From: Bacteroidia bacterium
Lineage (GTDB): Bacteria; Bacteroidota; Bacteroidia; Flavobacteriales; Flavobacteriaceae
DNA: 6,890 bases
Direction: 5' to 3'
Assembly: GCA_030425715.1 (NCBI GenBank)
Contig: JAUIAA010000113.1
Span: 1-6,890, forward strand
Of the stretch, positions 1 through 6,625 are shown one piece after another. Positions within the stretch are counted from its first letter, which is position 1, and each line of letters begins with the position of its first letter. A program made the position numbers and the translations under genes. The notes under the pieces were generated by a model, which worked only from the letters and a program-made list of their open reading frames with translations, was not told the DNA's origin and did no database searches.

Positions 1-1719
1 TCTGCCGATAGCTCGGTAAATGAATTGGAATTGGATAAAAATCAAGTTGGCGATGTAGGTAGAAATAATATTTTGATTAGTGCTTTGGGTGGGATTTCTT
101 TAAAAGCACCAAAAAGCAAGTATAAATTAACTGCAATGCACATTCAAAACGGTATTTCTACTGCAGGATATTTAGAACAACAAATTGTTTTTACAGATGC
201 GGTTACCGTTTTTAAAGATAATTTAGAGTACAAACAAAGCCAAATTACCAATGGTTTGCTAACGGGTAAGCATTCTAATGAAGATGCTACTTGGGTTACC
301 GAATGGAAAGTATCTCCAACCTACTCTTTAATTGAAGATAAAGACGTAAGGGTAACTCCTTTTAAATACGATGAAGATACCGATATTTACAGTATTAGTC
401 CAAGTTCGGCAGGAAATCCATCCAGAATCTGGCGTACATTAGAAGAGATCAATATGGTTGGAAAAGCAGATGTTACTAGAAAACACAGCTTGTTTCAAAA
501 AAATGCTAAACTGTTATTTGGTGGAATTTATACTTACAAACAAAGAGATTTTAGTATTGATACCTACCGTTTAAGAATTCAAGGGCATGCGGGTCAGGAA
601 TTTAATGGTATGGCAGATGCCCTTTTAGAGTCGCAAAACCTTTGGTCGGTAAATACCAAAAGAGGTACTTATGTCGAAGGAAATTACGAACCTGCAAATA
701 CCTATGATGCCATGCAAACGATTGCGGCAGCTTATGTTTCTGAAGAATTTCAAATTACAGATAAATTGAAATCGATTATTGGATTGCGTTTTGAAAAATT
801 TGATATGTATTATACAGGGCAGAATAATTTTGGGGATGTTATTTACGATAATCAAAAAATCATGGATAAAGCAGATCTCTTTCCATCGGCAAATTTTATT
901 TATGCGCTAACGGAACAGCAAAATTTACGGATGTCTTATGCCAGAACAACGGCAAGGCCATCGTTTAAAGAAGCATCTATTACACAAATATTCGATCCAC
1001 TATCCAGTACTACTTTTATTGGTAATATTGATTTACAACCCACTTATATAGACAATATTGATTTGCGTTTTGAAAAATTTGGAGAGCAATCTCAAATGTA
1101 TGCTATAAGTGCGTTTTACAAAAATTTTAAAGACCCAATTGAGTTAACTTATTTCTTGTCGGCTACAGACCAATTTACACCACAAAATTTAGGCGCTGCA
1201 AAAGTGTACGGTTTAGAATTAGAGTTGCGTAAGAATTTTGGATTTATTACAAGTAGTTTAGAAAATTTGAGTCTTTCTTTTAATACTTCATTAATCCATT
1301 CTGAATTAGAAATGGGAGCAGCGGAATTAGAGGCTAGAAGACTTAGTTTACGCGATGGTGAAAAACTAGAAACGACTAGAGAATTACAAGGTCAGTCCCC
1401 TTATTTAATTAATATTGGATTGAATTATGCAAAAGAAGGATTCCAAGCAGGCTTCTTTTATAATGCACAAGGTAAAACCTTACAAGTAGTTGGTTCAGGA
1501 GCAATTCCTGATGTGTTTACCATGCCTTTCCACAGTCTAGATTTTAATCTAAATAAATCATTTGGTAAAGAAGGGAGTTCAAATATCAACTTTAGAGTGC
1601 AAAATATTTTGGGTGAAAGCAGAGAAAGTTTATACCAATCTTACAAAGCGGCAGACCAAATATTTTCAAAATTTAACCCAGGGAGAGGGTTTACCGTAGG
1701 TTATACTCATAAATTTTAA
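1..1719 (+). CDS. TonB-dependent outer-membrane receptor, C-terminal part (5' end outside window)
   Basis: The reading frame is open from base 1, so this is the last 572 codons of a longer gene; the TTG at 25 is not a real start. The product looks like the 22-strand barrel portion of a TonB-dependent receptor, which imports a bound ligand across the outer membrane using energy from TonB-ExbBD. Seen directly: many alternating, glycine/aromatic-rich strands, a conserved-looking barrel stretch SYARTTARPSFKE (about nt 934-972) followed by a GNIDLQP segment, and the C-terminal end NPGRGFTVGYTHKF with a terminal phenylalanine, typical for outer-membrane insertion. The carboxypeptidase-like and plug domains expected at the N terminus are missing only because of the window edge. 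No SusD partner follows; instead the gene ends at a strong terminator, so it is the last gene of its transcript. The ligand (siderophore, glycan, peptide or other) cannot be told from this part. Confidence 0.9.
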   Translation, partial: SADSSVNELELDKNQVGDVGRNNILISALGGISLKAPKSKYKLTAMHIQNGISTAGYLEQQIVFTDAVTVFKDNLEYKQSQITNGLLTGKHSNEDATWVTEWKVSPTYSLIEDKDVRVTPFKYDEDTDIYSISPSSAGNPSRIWRTLEEINMVGKADVTRKHSLFQKNAKLLFGGIYTYKQRDFSIDTYRLRIQGHAGQEFNGMADALLESQNLWSVNTKRGTYVEGNYEPANTYDAMQTIAAAYVSEEFQITDKLKSIIGLRFEKFDMYYTGQNNFGDVIYDNQKIMDKADLFPSANFIYALTEQQNLRMSYARTTARPSFKEASITQIFDPLSSTTFIGNIDLQPTYIDNIDLRFEKFGEQSQMYAISAFYKNFKDPIELTYFLSATDQFTPQNLGAAKVYGLELELRKNFGFITSSLENLSLSFNTSLIHSELEMGAAELEARRLSLRDGEKLETTRELQGQSPYLINIGLNYAKEGFQAGFFYNAQGKTLQVVGSGAIPDVFTMPFHSLDFNLNKSFGKEGSSNINFRVQNILGESRESLYQSYKAADQIFSKFNPGRGFTVGYTHKF

Positions 1720-1741
1720 ACAAAAAATAATTTTACTTTTT

Positions 1742-1773
1742 AAAAAGCTGTTCTTTTTAGAGCAGCTTTTTTT
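1742..1773 (+). terminator. Intrinsic terminator of the TonB-dependent receptor gene
   Basis: A 13-bp stem (1742-1754 pairing with 1759-1771, with one G-T wobble at 1751/1762) closes a TTTT loop and runs into a T tract ending at 1773. The 5' arm is AAAAAGCTGTTCT and the 3' arm AGAGCAGCTTTTT. It starts 22 bases after the receptor stop codon. The A-rich 5' arm means it could also work on the opposite strand, but no minus-strand gene arrives here. Confidence 0.9.
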
Positions 1774-1786
1774 GTTAACTTTCAGG

Positions 1787-1794
1787 TAACTTTG
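1787..1794 (+). promoter_or_regulatory. Bacteroidota-type -7 box (TAACTTTG) for the exonuclease gene
   Basis: TAACTTTG matches the Bacteroidota primary-sigma -7 consensus TAnnTTTG exactly. It lies 16 bases before the ATG at 1811, which predicts a transcript start near 1800 and a leader of only about ten bases. A TTTG occurs at 1771-1774, but its 12-base spacing is shorter than the usual 19 or so, so the -33 element is weak or lies in the T-rich arm of the terminator. A near copy, TAACTTTC, sits at 1776-1783. Confidence 0.5.
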
Positions 1795-1810
1795 ATATTA
1801 ACAAACACGA

Positions 1811-2530
1811 ATGATGCAAAAAATCAACATACAGAACATCTTATTTTTAGATATTGAAACGGTTCCTGAAAATTACTCTTTCGAGGAGTTGACAATGGAA
1901 AAACAAGAATTGTTTGCCAATAAAACCCAATACCAAAGAAAGGAAGATTATAGCCCTGAAGAATTTTATCACCGTGCTGGAATTTGGGCAGAGTTTGGAA
2001 AAATTGTATGTATTTCAGTTGGTTTTTTTGATTCATTTTCAAAAGAAAGATCTTTTCGGTTAAAATCTTTTTACAGCTTTGACGAAGTGCAGATTCTTAA
2101 CGATTTTAAAACCTTAATTGATAAGTATTTTAACCTGCCACAACATTTACTCTGTGGACATAATGCCAAAGAATTTGATTTTCCATATATCGCAAGAAGG
2201 ATGATTATTAACGGTATAGAATTACCAGAAAAATTAAATTTATTTGGCAAAAAACCTTGGGAGGTAGCACATTTGGATACCTTAGAAATGTGGAAATTTG
2301 GCGACTACAAACATTATACCTCTTTAAGTTTACTTACCAATATTTTAGGCATTGACTCTCCAAAAGAAGATATTGACGGTAGCCAAGTTGCCAAGGTTTT
2401 TTATGAAGAAAAAGATGTAAAACGAATAGCAAACTACTGCGAAAATGATACCCTAGCTGTTGCCCAAATATACCTGCGATTTATGGGACAAAAACTATTG
2501 GAAAAGGAAGAGATTTTTAAAGTAGTTTAA
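1811..2530 (+). CDS. Predicted 3'-5' exonuclease, PolB-exonuclease-like (DEDDy, DNA_pol_B_exo2 family)
   Basis: The 239-residue product is a stand-alone RNase H-fold exonuclease related to the proofreading domain of family B DNA polymerases; no polymerase domain is attached. All three exonuclease motifs are visible: ExoI LFLDIETVPE (D14, E16), ExoII GHNAKEFDFP (residues 116-125, D123) and ExoIII YCEND (Y209, D213), which gives the DEDDy metal-binding set. The HLDTLEMWKFGDYKHYTSL block (154-172) and the SPKEDIDGSQV block (183-193) are also typical of this family. The enzyme should remove nucleotides from 3' ends with two metal ions in the cytoplasm; its physiological substrate is not established by the sequence. 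There are two adjacent ATG codons (1811 and 1814); the first was kept because family members usually carry about that many residues before the ExoI motif. No Shine-Dalgarno sequence is present. The gene is preceded by its own -7 box and followed 44 bp later by an outer-membrane protein gene, with no terminator between. Confidence 0.93.
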   Translation: MMQKINIQNILFLDIETVPENYSFEELTMEKQELFANKTQYQRKEDYSPEEFYHRAGIWAEFGKIVCISVGFFDSFSKERSFRLKSFYSFDEVQILNDFKTLIDKYFNLPQHLLCGHNAKEFDFPYIARRMIINGIELPEKLNLFGKKPWEVAHLDTLEMWKFGDYKHYTSLSLLTNILGIDSPKEDIDGSQVAKVFYEEKDVKRIANYCENDTLAVAQIYLRFMGQKLLEKEEIFKVV

Positions 2531-2543
2531 AGGTGTTTTTTGA

Positions 2544-2551
2544 TATATTTG
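2544..2551 (+). promoter_or_regulatory. Bacteroidota-type -7 box (TATATTTG) for the outer-membrane protein gene
   Basis: TATATTTG is an exact match to TAnnTTTG and ends 23 bases before the ATG at 2575, predicting a transcript start near 2558 and an A-rich leader of about 17 bases. No clear TTTG -33 element is seen at the expected distance, because that region overlaps the end of the exonuclease gene. Read-through from the exonuclease gene is also possible. Confidence 0.45.
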
Positions 2552-2574
2552 TTGGGCAATAAAAAAATAATGCT

Positions 2575-3222
2575 ATGAAAAAAATAATTCTGGTAACCTG
2601 CCTAACTTTGGTGAGTTTTTCGTTTTCTTATGCCCAAAAAGTGCAGTACGGAGTAAAAGGAGGTTTAAATTTAGCTAGCTTGTATGGGGCAGATTATCAA
2701 GACCATGAATACAATACCTATTACCATATAGGAGGAATGGCAGAATTACCAATTACCGAAAAATTTTCTGTACAACCCGAACTATTGTATTCGGTACAAG
2801 GCTCTAAAGGAGATTTGATTTTAATTTCTCTTCACAATATGGCAGTGCCTTATCCTGGGTACATATCGCCAAAGGTTACTTTTGATATAAAATCACAGTA
2901 TTTAAATATTCCAGTAATGGCAAAATACGATGTATTTAAGGGGGTAGATTTGGAGTTTGGGCCTCAATTGGGATTTTTATTGGCTGCCGAACAAAAAACC
3001 AAATATAGTGGAGATACTGGGACAACGATTTTGACTGAGGATATAAAAGATGACATGAATAAAGTAGATTTTGGATTGAATTTTGGGTTGAGTTATACCA
3101 TTGGTAATGCCATAAATTTAGGTGCTAGATACAATTTAGGATTGTCAAAAGTTTATGATACCAATTATTTTGAAGAAGAAAAAAATAGTGTTTTCCAGTT
3201 TTCGGTAGGATACTTCTTTTAA
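2575..3222 (+). CDS. Secreted outer-membrane beta-barrel protein, porin family (OMP_b-brl_2-like)
   Basis: The 215-residue product begins with a clear signal peptide (MKK, hydrophobic core ILVTCLTLVSFSF, then SYA|Q with likely cleavage after residue 20). The mature part looks like the small Bacteroidota beta-barrels of the PF13568 type: a first strand YGVKGGLNLASLYG (25-38), a central SQYLNIPVMAKYDV block (107-120), GPQLGFLLAAE (129-139), alternating strands FGLNFGLSYTIGNAINLGARYNLGL (166-190), and a C-terminal strand FQFSVGYFF ending in phenylalanine. It should sit in the outer membrane as a barrel of roughly eight strands. Such proteins are common and rarely have a defined role, so no substrate or function is proposed. 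The start is the only ATG that keeps the complete signal peptide. It is the last plus-strand gene, convergent with the gene that ends at 3317. Confidence 0.9.
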   Translation: MKKIILVTCLTLVSFSFSYAQKVQYGVKGGLNLASLYGADYQDHEYNTYYHIGGMAELPITEKFSVQPELLYSVQGSKGDLILISLHNMAVPYPGYISPKVTFDIKSQYLNIPVMAKYDVFKGVDLEFGPQLGFLLAAEQKTKYSGDTGTTILTEDIKDDMNKVDFGLNFGLSYTIGNAINLGARYNLGLSKVYDTNYFEEEKNSVFQFSVGYFF

Positions 3223-3316
3223 TTTATGGATATAAAGACCTACAAGGGAAAAGGGATTTAATCTTATAGAATTTTATAGACTATATTTAATATAATTCTT
3301 GGGTTTGGTATTGAGA

Positions 3317-4015
3317 TTATGACTTATTTAATAATTCTTGAATATTAATTCCTTCAGACATAGGAAACTCCTCTAGCAAACGCCCTTTTTTGTCTAGCAC
3401 AATAGTATTTGGAAAGCGATTAATCTTCATTTTACGCTGAAAATTATATCCATTTGGCACCAAATTAAAATTCGAGTTTGAAATATTAAATCCCTTTTTA
3501 ATCTGTTGTTTTGAGGCATCGAATATAATGATTGCGGCTATCTCTGATTGTCTCTGTGTTGCATTGATTTTTTGATCTATTTCTTCTATTTCATGCTTCT
3601 TAAATCTAAAAGTATCCGCATCCATTTCAAATCTTAAAATAACCATTTTGCCTCTTAAATCTTTTAATTTTATAGTTTTTCCATCAATAGTTTTGAATAC
3701 TAGTTCTGGATAATATGCACCTTCTTCTACATAATTATTTTCCTCCAAAGAGCTTGTGTTATCAGGGTTATAATAATACTTTATGATGTTACCTTCATTA
3801 TCATAAACTCTCTCTAAGGGTAGATTAGGGTTTTGTTCCACTAATTTATTTAATTCCTTTTGACTTATTTTCTTACCAGTTTTTTTATTATATAATTTAT
3901 CAATACTGAATTCGGTATCTACTCTTACTCTTTCATGTTGAATACCAACTTGCTGTTGTGCAAGTAGTTGTAAATTGACAATAAATAGTAGTATTAGTAA
4001 TGCTTTTTTTCTCAT
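3317..4015 (-). CDS. Exported thioredoxin-fold (redoxin/TlpA-like) protein lacking all cysteines
   Basis: The 232-residue product has an N-terminal signal peptide (MRKK, core ALLILLFIVNLQLLA, likely cleavage after residue 19). A 70-residue segment follows, with phrases such as KKTGKKISQKELNKLVEQNPN and YDNEGNIIKYY, of a kind I associate with Bacteroidota exported redoxins. From about residue 100 it follows the AhpC/TSA-TlpA pattern: LVFKTIDGKTIKLKDLRGKMVILRF, a helix region, AAIIIFDASKQQIKKGF, and FPNTIVLDKKGRLLEEF with the proline (P202) where the thioredoxin cis-proline sits. The stretch that should carry WCxxC reads RFEMDADTFRF (128-138), and there is no cysteine anywhere in the protein, so thiol-disulfide chemistry is not possible. 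The frame is intact, so this is not a recent frameshift. It may be a binding or scaffold protein. It lies 68 bp downstream of the ABC-F gene. The fold assignment is an inference from motifs. Confidence 0.8.
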   Translation of the reverse strand: MRKKALLILLFIVNLQLLAQQQVGIQHERVRVDTEFSIDKLYNKKTGKKISQKELNKLVEQNPNLPLERVYDNEGNIIKYYYNPDNTSSLEENNYVEEGAYYPELVFKTIDGKTIKLKDLRGKMVILRFEMDADTFRFKKHEIEEIDQKINATQRQSEIAAIIIFDASKQQIKKGFNISNSNFNLVPNGYNFQRKMKINRFPNTIVLDKKGRLLEEFPMSEGINIQELLNKS

Positions 4016-4083
4016 AATTCTCTATGTACGAATTTGTTTTTAGTGATTATTTTCAACTTACTAAAATAGTTTTTTTTACTATG

Positions 4084-5937
4084 TTATTCCATTTTCATCG
4101 AAAGCTCTAACCAGCGTTCTTCTTTTGATTCTAAATCTTCTATTATTTTTTGCAGCTCTATTGAAGTTTCTTCTATCTTTTCAGGAGCAACCTCACCATT
4201 AGAAAATAGATGTTCTATACGCTCTTTTTTAAGTAATAAATTAGCAATGTCTTTTTCTAATTTGCCAAATTCACGGTTCTCGTTAAAATTTAAACCTTGA
4301 TTAACAGATGTTTTGCGCGTATCTACTTTTTTTTCTACCGTTTTGGTATCTGGCTCTTTAGAATCTTCATAACTTCTATAATCAGAATAGTTTCCAGGGA
4401 AATCCATAACCTCTCCTGCCCCTTCAAAAACAAACAAATGATCTACAATTTTATCCATAAAATAACGATCATGCGATACTACCATAAGGTTACCAGGATA
4501 ATCCAATAAAAAGTCTTCTAACACTTGTAGGGTTACAATATCCAAATCATTGGTAGGTTCATCTAAAATTAAAAAATTAGGATTTTGTATTAAAACGGTA
4601 CATAAAAACAAACGCTTTAACTCACCACCCGATAGCTTTTCCACAAAATCGTGTTGTTTTTTTCTGCTAAACAAAAACTTTTCTAAAAGTTGACCGGCAC
4701 TAATTTTTCTACCCTTGGTAAGGGGAATAAATTCACCAAATTCTTTGATTACTTCAATTACTTTTTGGCCTTCTTTTACCACAATTCCAGCCTGCGTATA
4801 ATAGCCAAATTTAACCGTTTCGCCAATCACCACCTTACCAGAATCTACAGGAACTGAGCCTGTAAGCATGTTTAAAAAAGTAGATTTACCAGTACCGTTT
4901 TTACCTATGATTCCAATGCGTTCCCCCCGCTTAAAAATATATTCAAAACGATTTAAAATTACTTTTTCATCAAAAGATTTAGAAATATTATGCAGCTCCA
5001 CAATTTTACTGCCTAGACGCTCCATATTAATTTCTAGTTCCACTTTATGGTCAACCCTACGTTGGGATGCTTTTTCCTTAATTTGGTAAAAATCATCAAT
5101 TCTAGATTTAGACTTGGTAGTTCGTGCTTTGGGTTGGCGTCGCATCCAGTCTAGTTCTTTTTTAAACAGGTTTTTAGCTTTGTCTACCGTTACCTGTTCT
5201 AGGGCAATTCGTTCTTCTTTTTTTTGCAAGAAATAGGAGTAATTACCTTTGTATCGATAAATTTTTCCTTGGTCTAATTCAATAATATCATTACAAACTC
5301 TTTCTAAAAAATAACGATCATGCGTTACCATAAAAAGCGTCATTTTTTCTTTGTGGAGGTAATTTTCTAACCATTCAATCATTTCTAAATCTAAATGATT
5401 AGTAGGCTCATCTAATATCAATAAATCAGGCTTATGAATTAGAATAATCGCCAAAGAAAGCCGTTTTCTTTGTCCTCCAGAAAGAGAAGAAATTTTAACG
5501 TCTAAATTATCGAGCTTTAATTTAAAAAGAATTTGCTTGTATTGGGTTTCAAAATCCCAAGCGTTGTGGTGTTCCATCAAATCAAATGCTTTTTGATAAG
5601 CATCACCATCTTCTGGGTTTTTTAAGGCTTTTTCGTAAAGCTCAATTACTTTTAAAGTTTCATTATCTGAGGAAAAAATAGCCTGTTCAATACTTAAATT
5701 TTCATCCAAACTATCCTTTTGCGATAAGTAGGATATTTTTAAACCATTGCGAGAAACAATTTGCCCTTCATCAGGTGTGTCTTCGCCAGCAATAATATTT
5801 AAAAGCGTGGTTTTTCCGGTGCCGTTTTTGGCAACCAGGGCAATTTTTTGATCTTTATTAATTCCGAAAGAGATTCCTTCAAACAAGACTCTTTCTCCAT
5901 AAAATTTCGCAATATTTTCAACAGATAGATAATTCAC
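4084..5937 (-). CDS. ABC-F family ATPase, Uup-like
   Basis: This is a soluble tandem ABC ATPase without membrane segments. Numbered from the GTG start at 5937 (617 residues): Walker A1 AKNGTGKTT (36-44), signature LSGGQ (152-156), Walker B1 LLILDEPTNHLD (E177), an inter-domain linker with the basic stretch MRRQPKARTTKSKSR (265-279), Walker A2 GKNGTGKST (345-353), signature LSGGE (435-439), Walker B2 FLILDEPTNDLD (E460), and H-loops THDRYF and SHDRYF. The last 60 or so residues are charged and coiled-coil-like, as in the C-terminal DNA/RNA-binding domain of Uup. ABC-F proteins act on the ribosome, and Uup also affects branched DNA and transposon excision; which applies here cannot be told. Both ATP sites appear intact. 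The frame reaches a TTG at 5955, but the GTG at 5937 gives the usual VNYLSVENI beginning, so it was preferred. Not enough is seen to claim antibiotic protection. Confidence 0.92.
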   Translation of the reverse strand: MNYLSVENIAKFYGERVLFEGISFGINKDQKIALVAKNGTGKTTLLNIIAGEDTPDEGQIVSRNGLKISYLSQKDSLDENLSIEQAIFSSDNETLKVIELYEKALKNPEDGDAYQKAFDLMEHHNAWDFETQYKQILFKLKLDNLDVKISSLSGGQRKRLSLAIILIHKPDLLILDEPTNHLDLEMIEWLENYLHKEKMTLFMVTHDRYFLERVCNDIIELDQGKIYRYKGNYSYFLQKKEERIALEQVTVDKAKNLFKKELDWMRRQPKARTTKSKSRIDDFYQIKEKASQRRVDHKVELEINMERLGSKIVELHNISKSFDEKVILNRFEYIFKRGERIGIIGKNGTGKSTFLNMLTGSVPVDSGKVVIGETVKFGYYTQAGIVVKEGQKVIEVIKEFGEFIPLTKGRKISAGQLLEKFLFSRKKQHDFVEKLSGGELKRLFLCTVLIQNPNFLILDEPTNDLDIVTLQVLEDFLLDYPGNLMVVSHDRYFMDKIVDHLFVFEGAGEVMDFPGNYSDYRSYEDSKEPDTKTVEKKVDTRKTSVNQGLNFNENREFGKLEKDIANLLLKKERIEHLFSNGEVAPEKIEETSIELQKIIEDLESKEERWLELSMKME

Positions 5938-5952
5938 AAAAATAATTTTTTG

Positions 5953-5960
5953 CAAATTAA
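5953..5960 (-). promoter_or_regulatory. Possible -7 box (TTAATTTG) for the ABC-F gene
   Basis: On the minus strand TTAATTTG differs from the Bacteroidota consensus TAnnTTTG only at the second base. It would place the transcript start about ten bases before the GTG at 5937, much like the short leader of the exonuclease gene, and would put the alternative TTG (5955) inside the box, which argues for the GTG start. No clear -33 element is visible. Weak call. Confidence 0.25.
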
Positions 5961-6006
5961 TTTAAAATAACCGAAACGAATTGTAAATAGGAGTTAAAAA
6001 GCGAAC

Positions 6007-6558
6007 TTAATTTTGCGCCACCTTAAACTCTGGTTTAAAATCTTTTTGAAACTGTTCCCATAGTTCAGGGGTATTAACCGTTTTATAGGTATCGCCTAAA
6101 AATAATTTCAAGTATAACTCTAGTTGGTTTGGAGCTTGGTAACCCTTTATTGGGACTAAAAAATTACCCTGTTCATCCATAAAAACGATAGTAGGATAAG
6201 CTGTAACTCCCATCGCACCAGTAAATTCATGACTGCTATTTCTGCCAGAAGTAGACGATTTGTAATTTGGATTGGCATACTCCTGACCTTTGTACGAAAA
6301 CTTATCATTGCCTTCGGCATTGAATTTTACGGCGTAGTAATGTTCATTAACAAAGGCGGCAACATCAGGGTTTTGAAAGGTGTTTTTGTCTAAATATTTA
6401 CAAGGACCACACCAGTTGGTGTACACGTCCATCATTATTTTTTTAGGATTTTTTGCTTGCGCATTTAAGGCCTCTTCAAAACTCATCCAATTGATTTTTT
6501 GGGCAAAACCATTTGCTGTAAAAACCAATATTAACACTATAAATCCAAATTTTTTCAT
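6007..6558 (-). CDS. Exported thioredoxin-family protein (WCGPC)
   Basis: The 183-residue product has a signal peptide (MKK, core FGFIVLILVFTANGFA, likely cleavage A19|Q20) and a thioredoxin fold with the classic active site NWCGPC (C50, C53) and the cis-proline in AYPTIVF (P122). It should act outside the cytoplasm as a disulfide reductase or isomerase; the partner is unknown. Between the active site and the cis-proline there is a longer insert than in plain thioredoxin (about residues 80-115, with GQEYANPNYKSSTSGRNSSHEF), as in the Bacteroidota thioredoxin_7-like proteins. The residues after about 150 (TYKTVNTPELWEQFQKDFKPEFKVAQN) form a short tail. The frame extends upstream to a GTG at 6564 (GTG AAT ATG), but that GTG is part of a heptamer repeat, so the ATG at 6558, which begins a normal signal peptide, was chosen. 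The gap to the upstream transporter gene is 61 bp and contains no recognisable promoter, so co-transcription is plausible. Confidence 0.9.
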   Translation of the reverse strand: MKKFGFIVLILVFTANGFAQKINWMSFEEALNAQAKNPKKIMMDVYTNWCGPCKYLDKNTFQNPDVAAFVNEHYYAVKFNAEGNDKFSYKGQEYANPNYKSSTSGRNSSHEFTGAMGVTAYPTIVFMDEQGNFLVPIKGYQAPNQLELYLKLFLGDTYKTVNTPELWEQFQKDFKPEFKVAQN

Positions 6559-6559
6559 A

Positions 6560-6625
6560 TTCACAATTCACAATTCACAATTCACTATCTACTAATAACC
6601 AATAACTAAAGACTACTTACTATCG
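6560..6625. repeat. Heptanucleotide-periodic array between transporter and thioredoxin genes
   Basis: On the plus strand TTCACAA is repeated 3.7 times without error at 6560-6585. The same 7-base register then continues in degenerate form: units at 6584 ACTATCT, 6591 ACTAATA, 6598 ACCAATA, 6605 ACTAAAG, 6612 ACTACTT and 6619 ACTATCG. Counting from 6563, all nine consecutive units begin AC and have A at position 4. The array fills the entire intergenic gap and includes the stop codon of the transporter gene and a near-start GTG of the thioredoxin gene. It ends abruptly at 6625, where the coding sequence of the transporter takes over. Confidence 0.85.

Noticed and set aside
3268..3299. Imperfect inverted repeat (AGAATT ... 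AATTCT, extendable with a bulge) in the convergent gap, as a terminator
   Set aside because: Only six perfect AT-rich pairs, a 20-base loop, and no T tract directly after it on either strand; too weak in such AT-rich DNA.
4016..4060. Promoter for the cysteine-free redoxin gene (TTG and TACATAG on the minus strand)
   Set aside because: The -7 candidate lacks TTTG and the spacing of 25 bases does not fit the Bacteroidota promoter pattern.
4050..4083. Short hairpins (ATAGT ... ACTAT and ACTA ... TAGT) after the ABC-F stop codon, as a terminator
   Set aside because: Stems of only 4-5 AT-rich pairs without a following T run on the minus strand.
4297..5089. Plus-strand frames of about 70 codons inside the ABC-F gene
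   Set aside because: Antisense to a clearly conserved coding frame, with no recognisable domain or start signal.
4084..5937. ABC-F protein as an antibiotic-resistance (ribosome protection) factor
   Set aside because: The C-terminal extension and linker motif fit the housekeeping Uup-like group; nothing seen suggests a resistance subtype.
5937..5944. TATTTTTG on the minus strand, an exact TAnnTTTG match, as the promoter of the ABC-F gene
   Set aside because: It overlaps the GTG start codon, so transcription would begin inside the coding region; the match is likely chance in a T-rich stretch.
6380..6595. Plus-strand 71-codon frame over the start of the thioredoxin gene
   Set aside because: Antisense shadow of a well-supported gene; its end simply translates the heptamer repeat.
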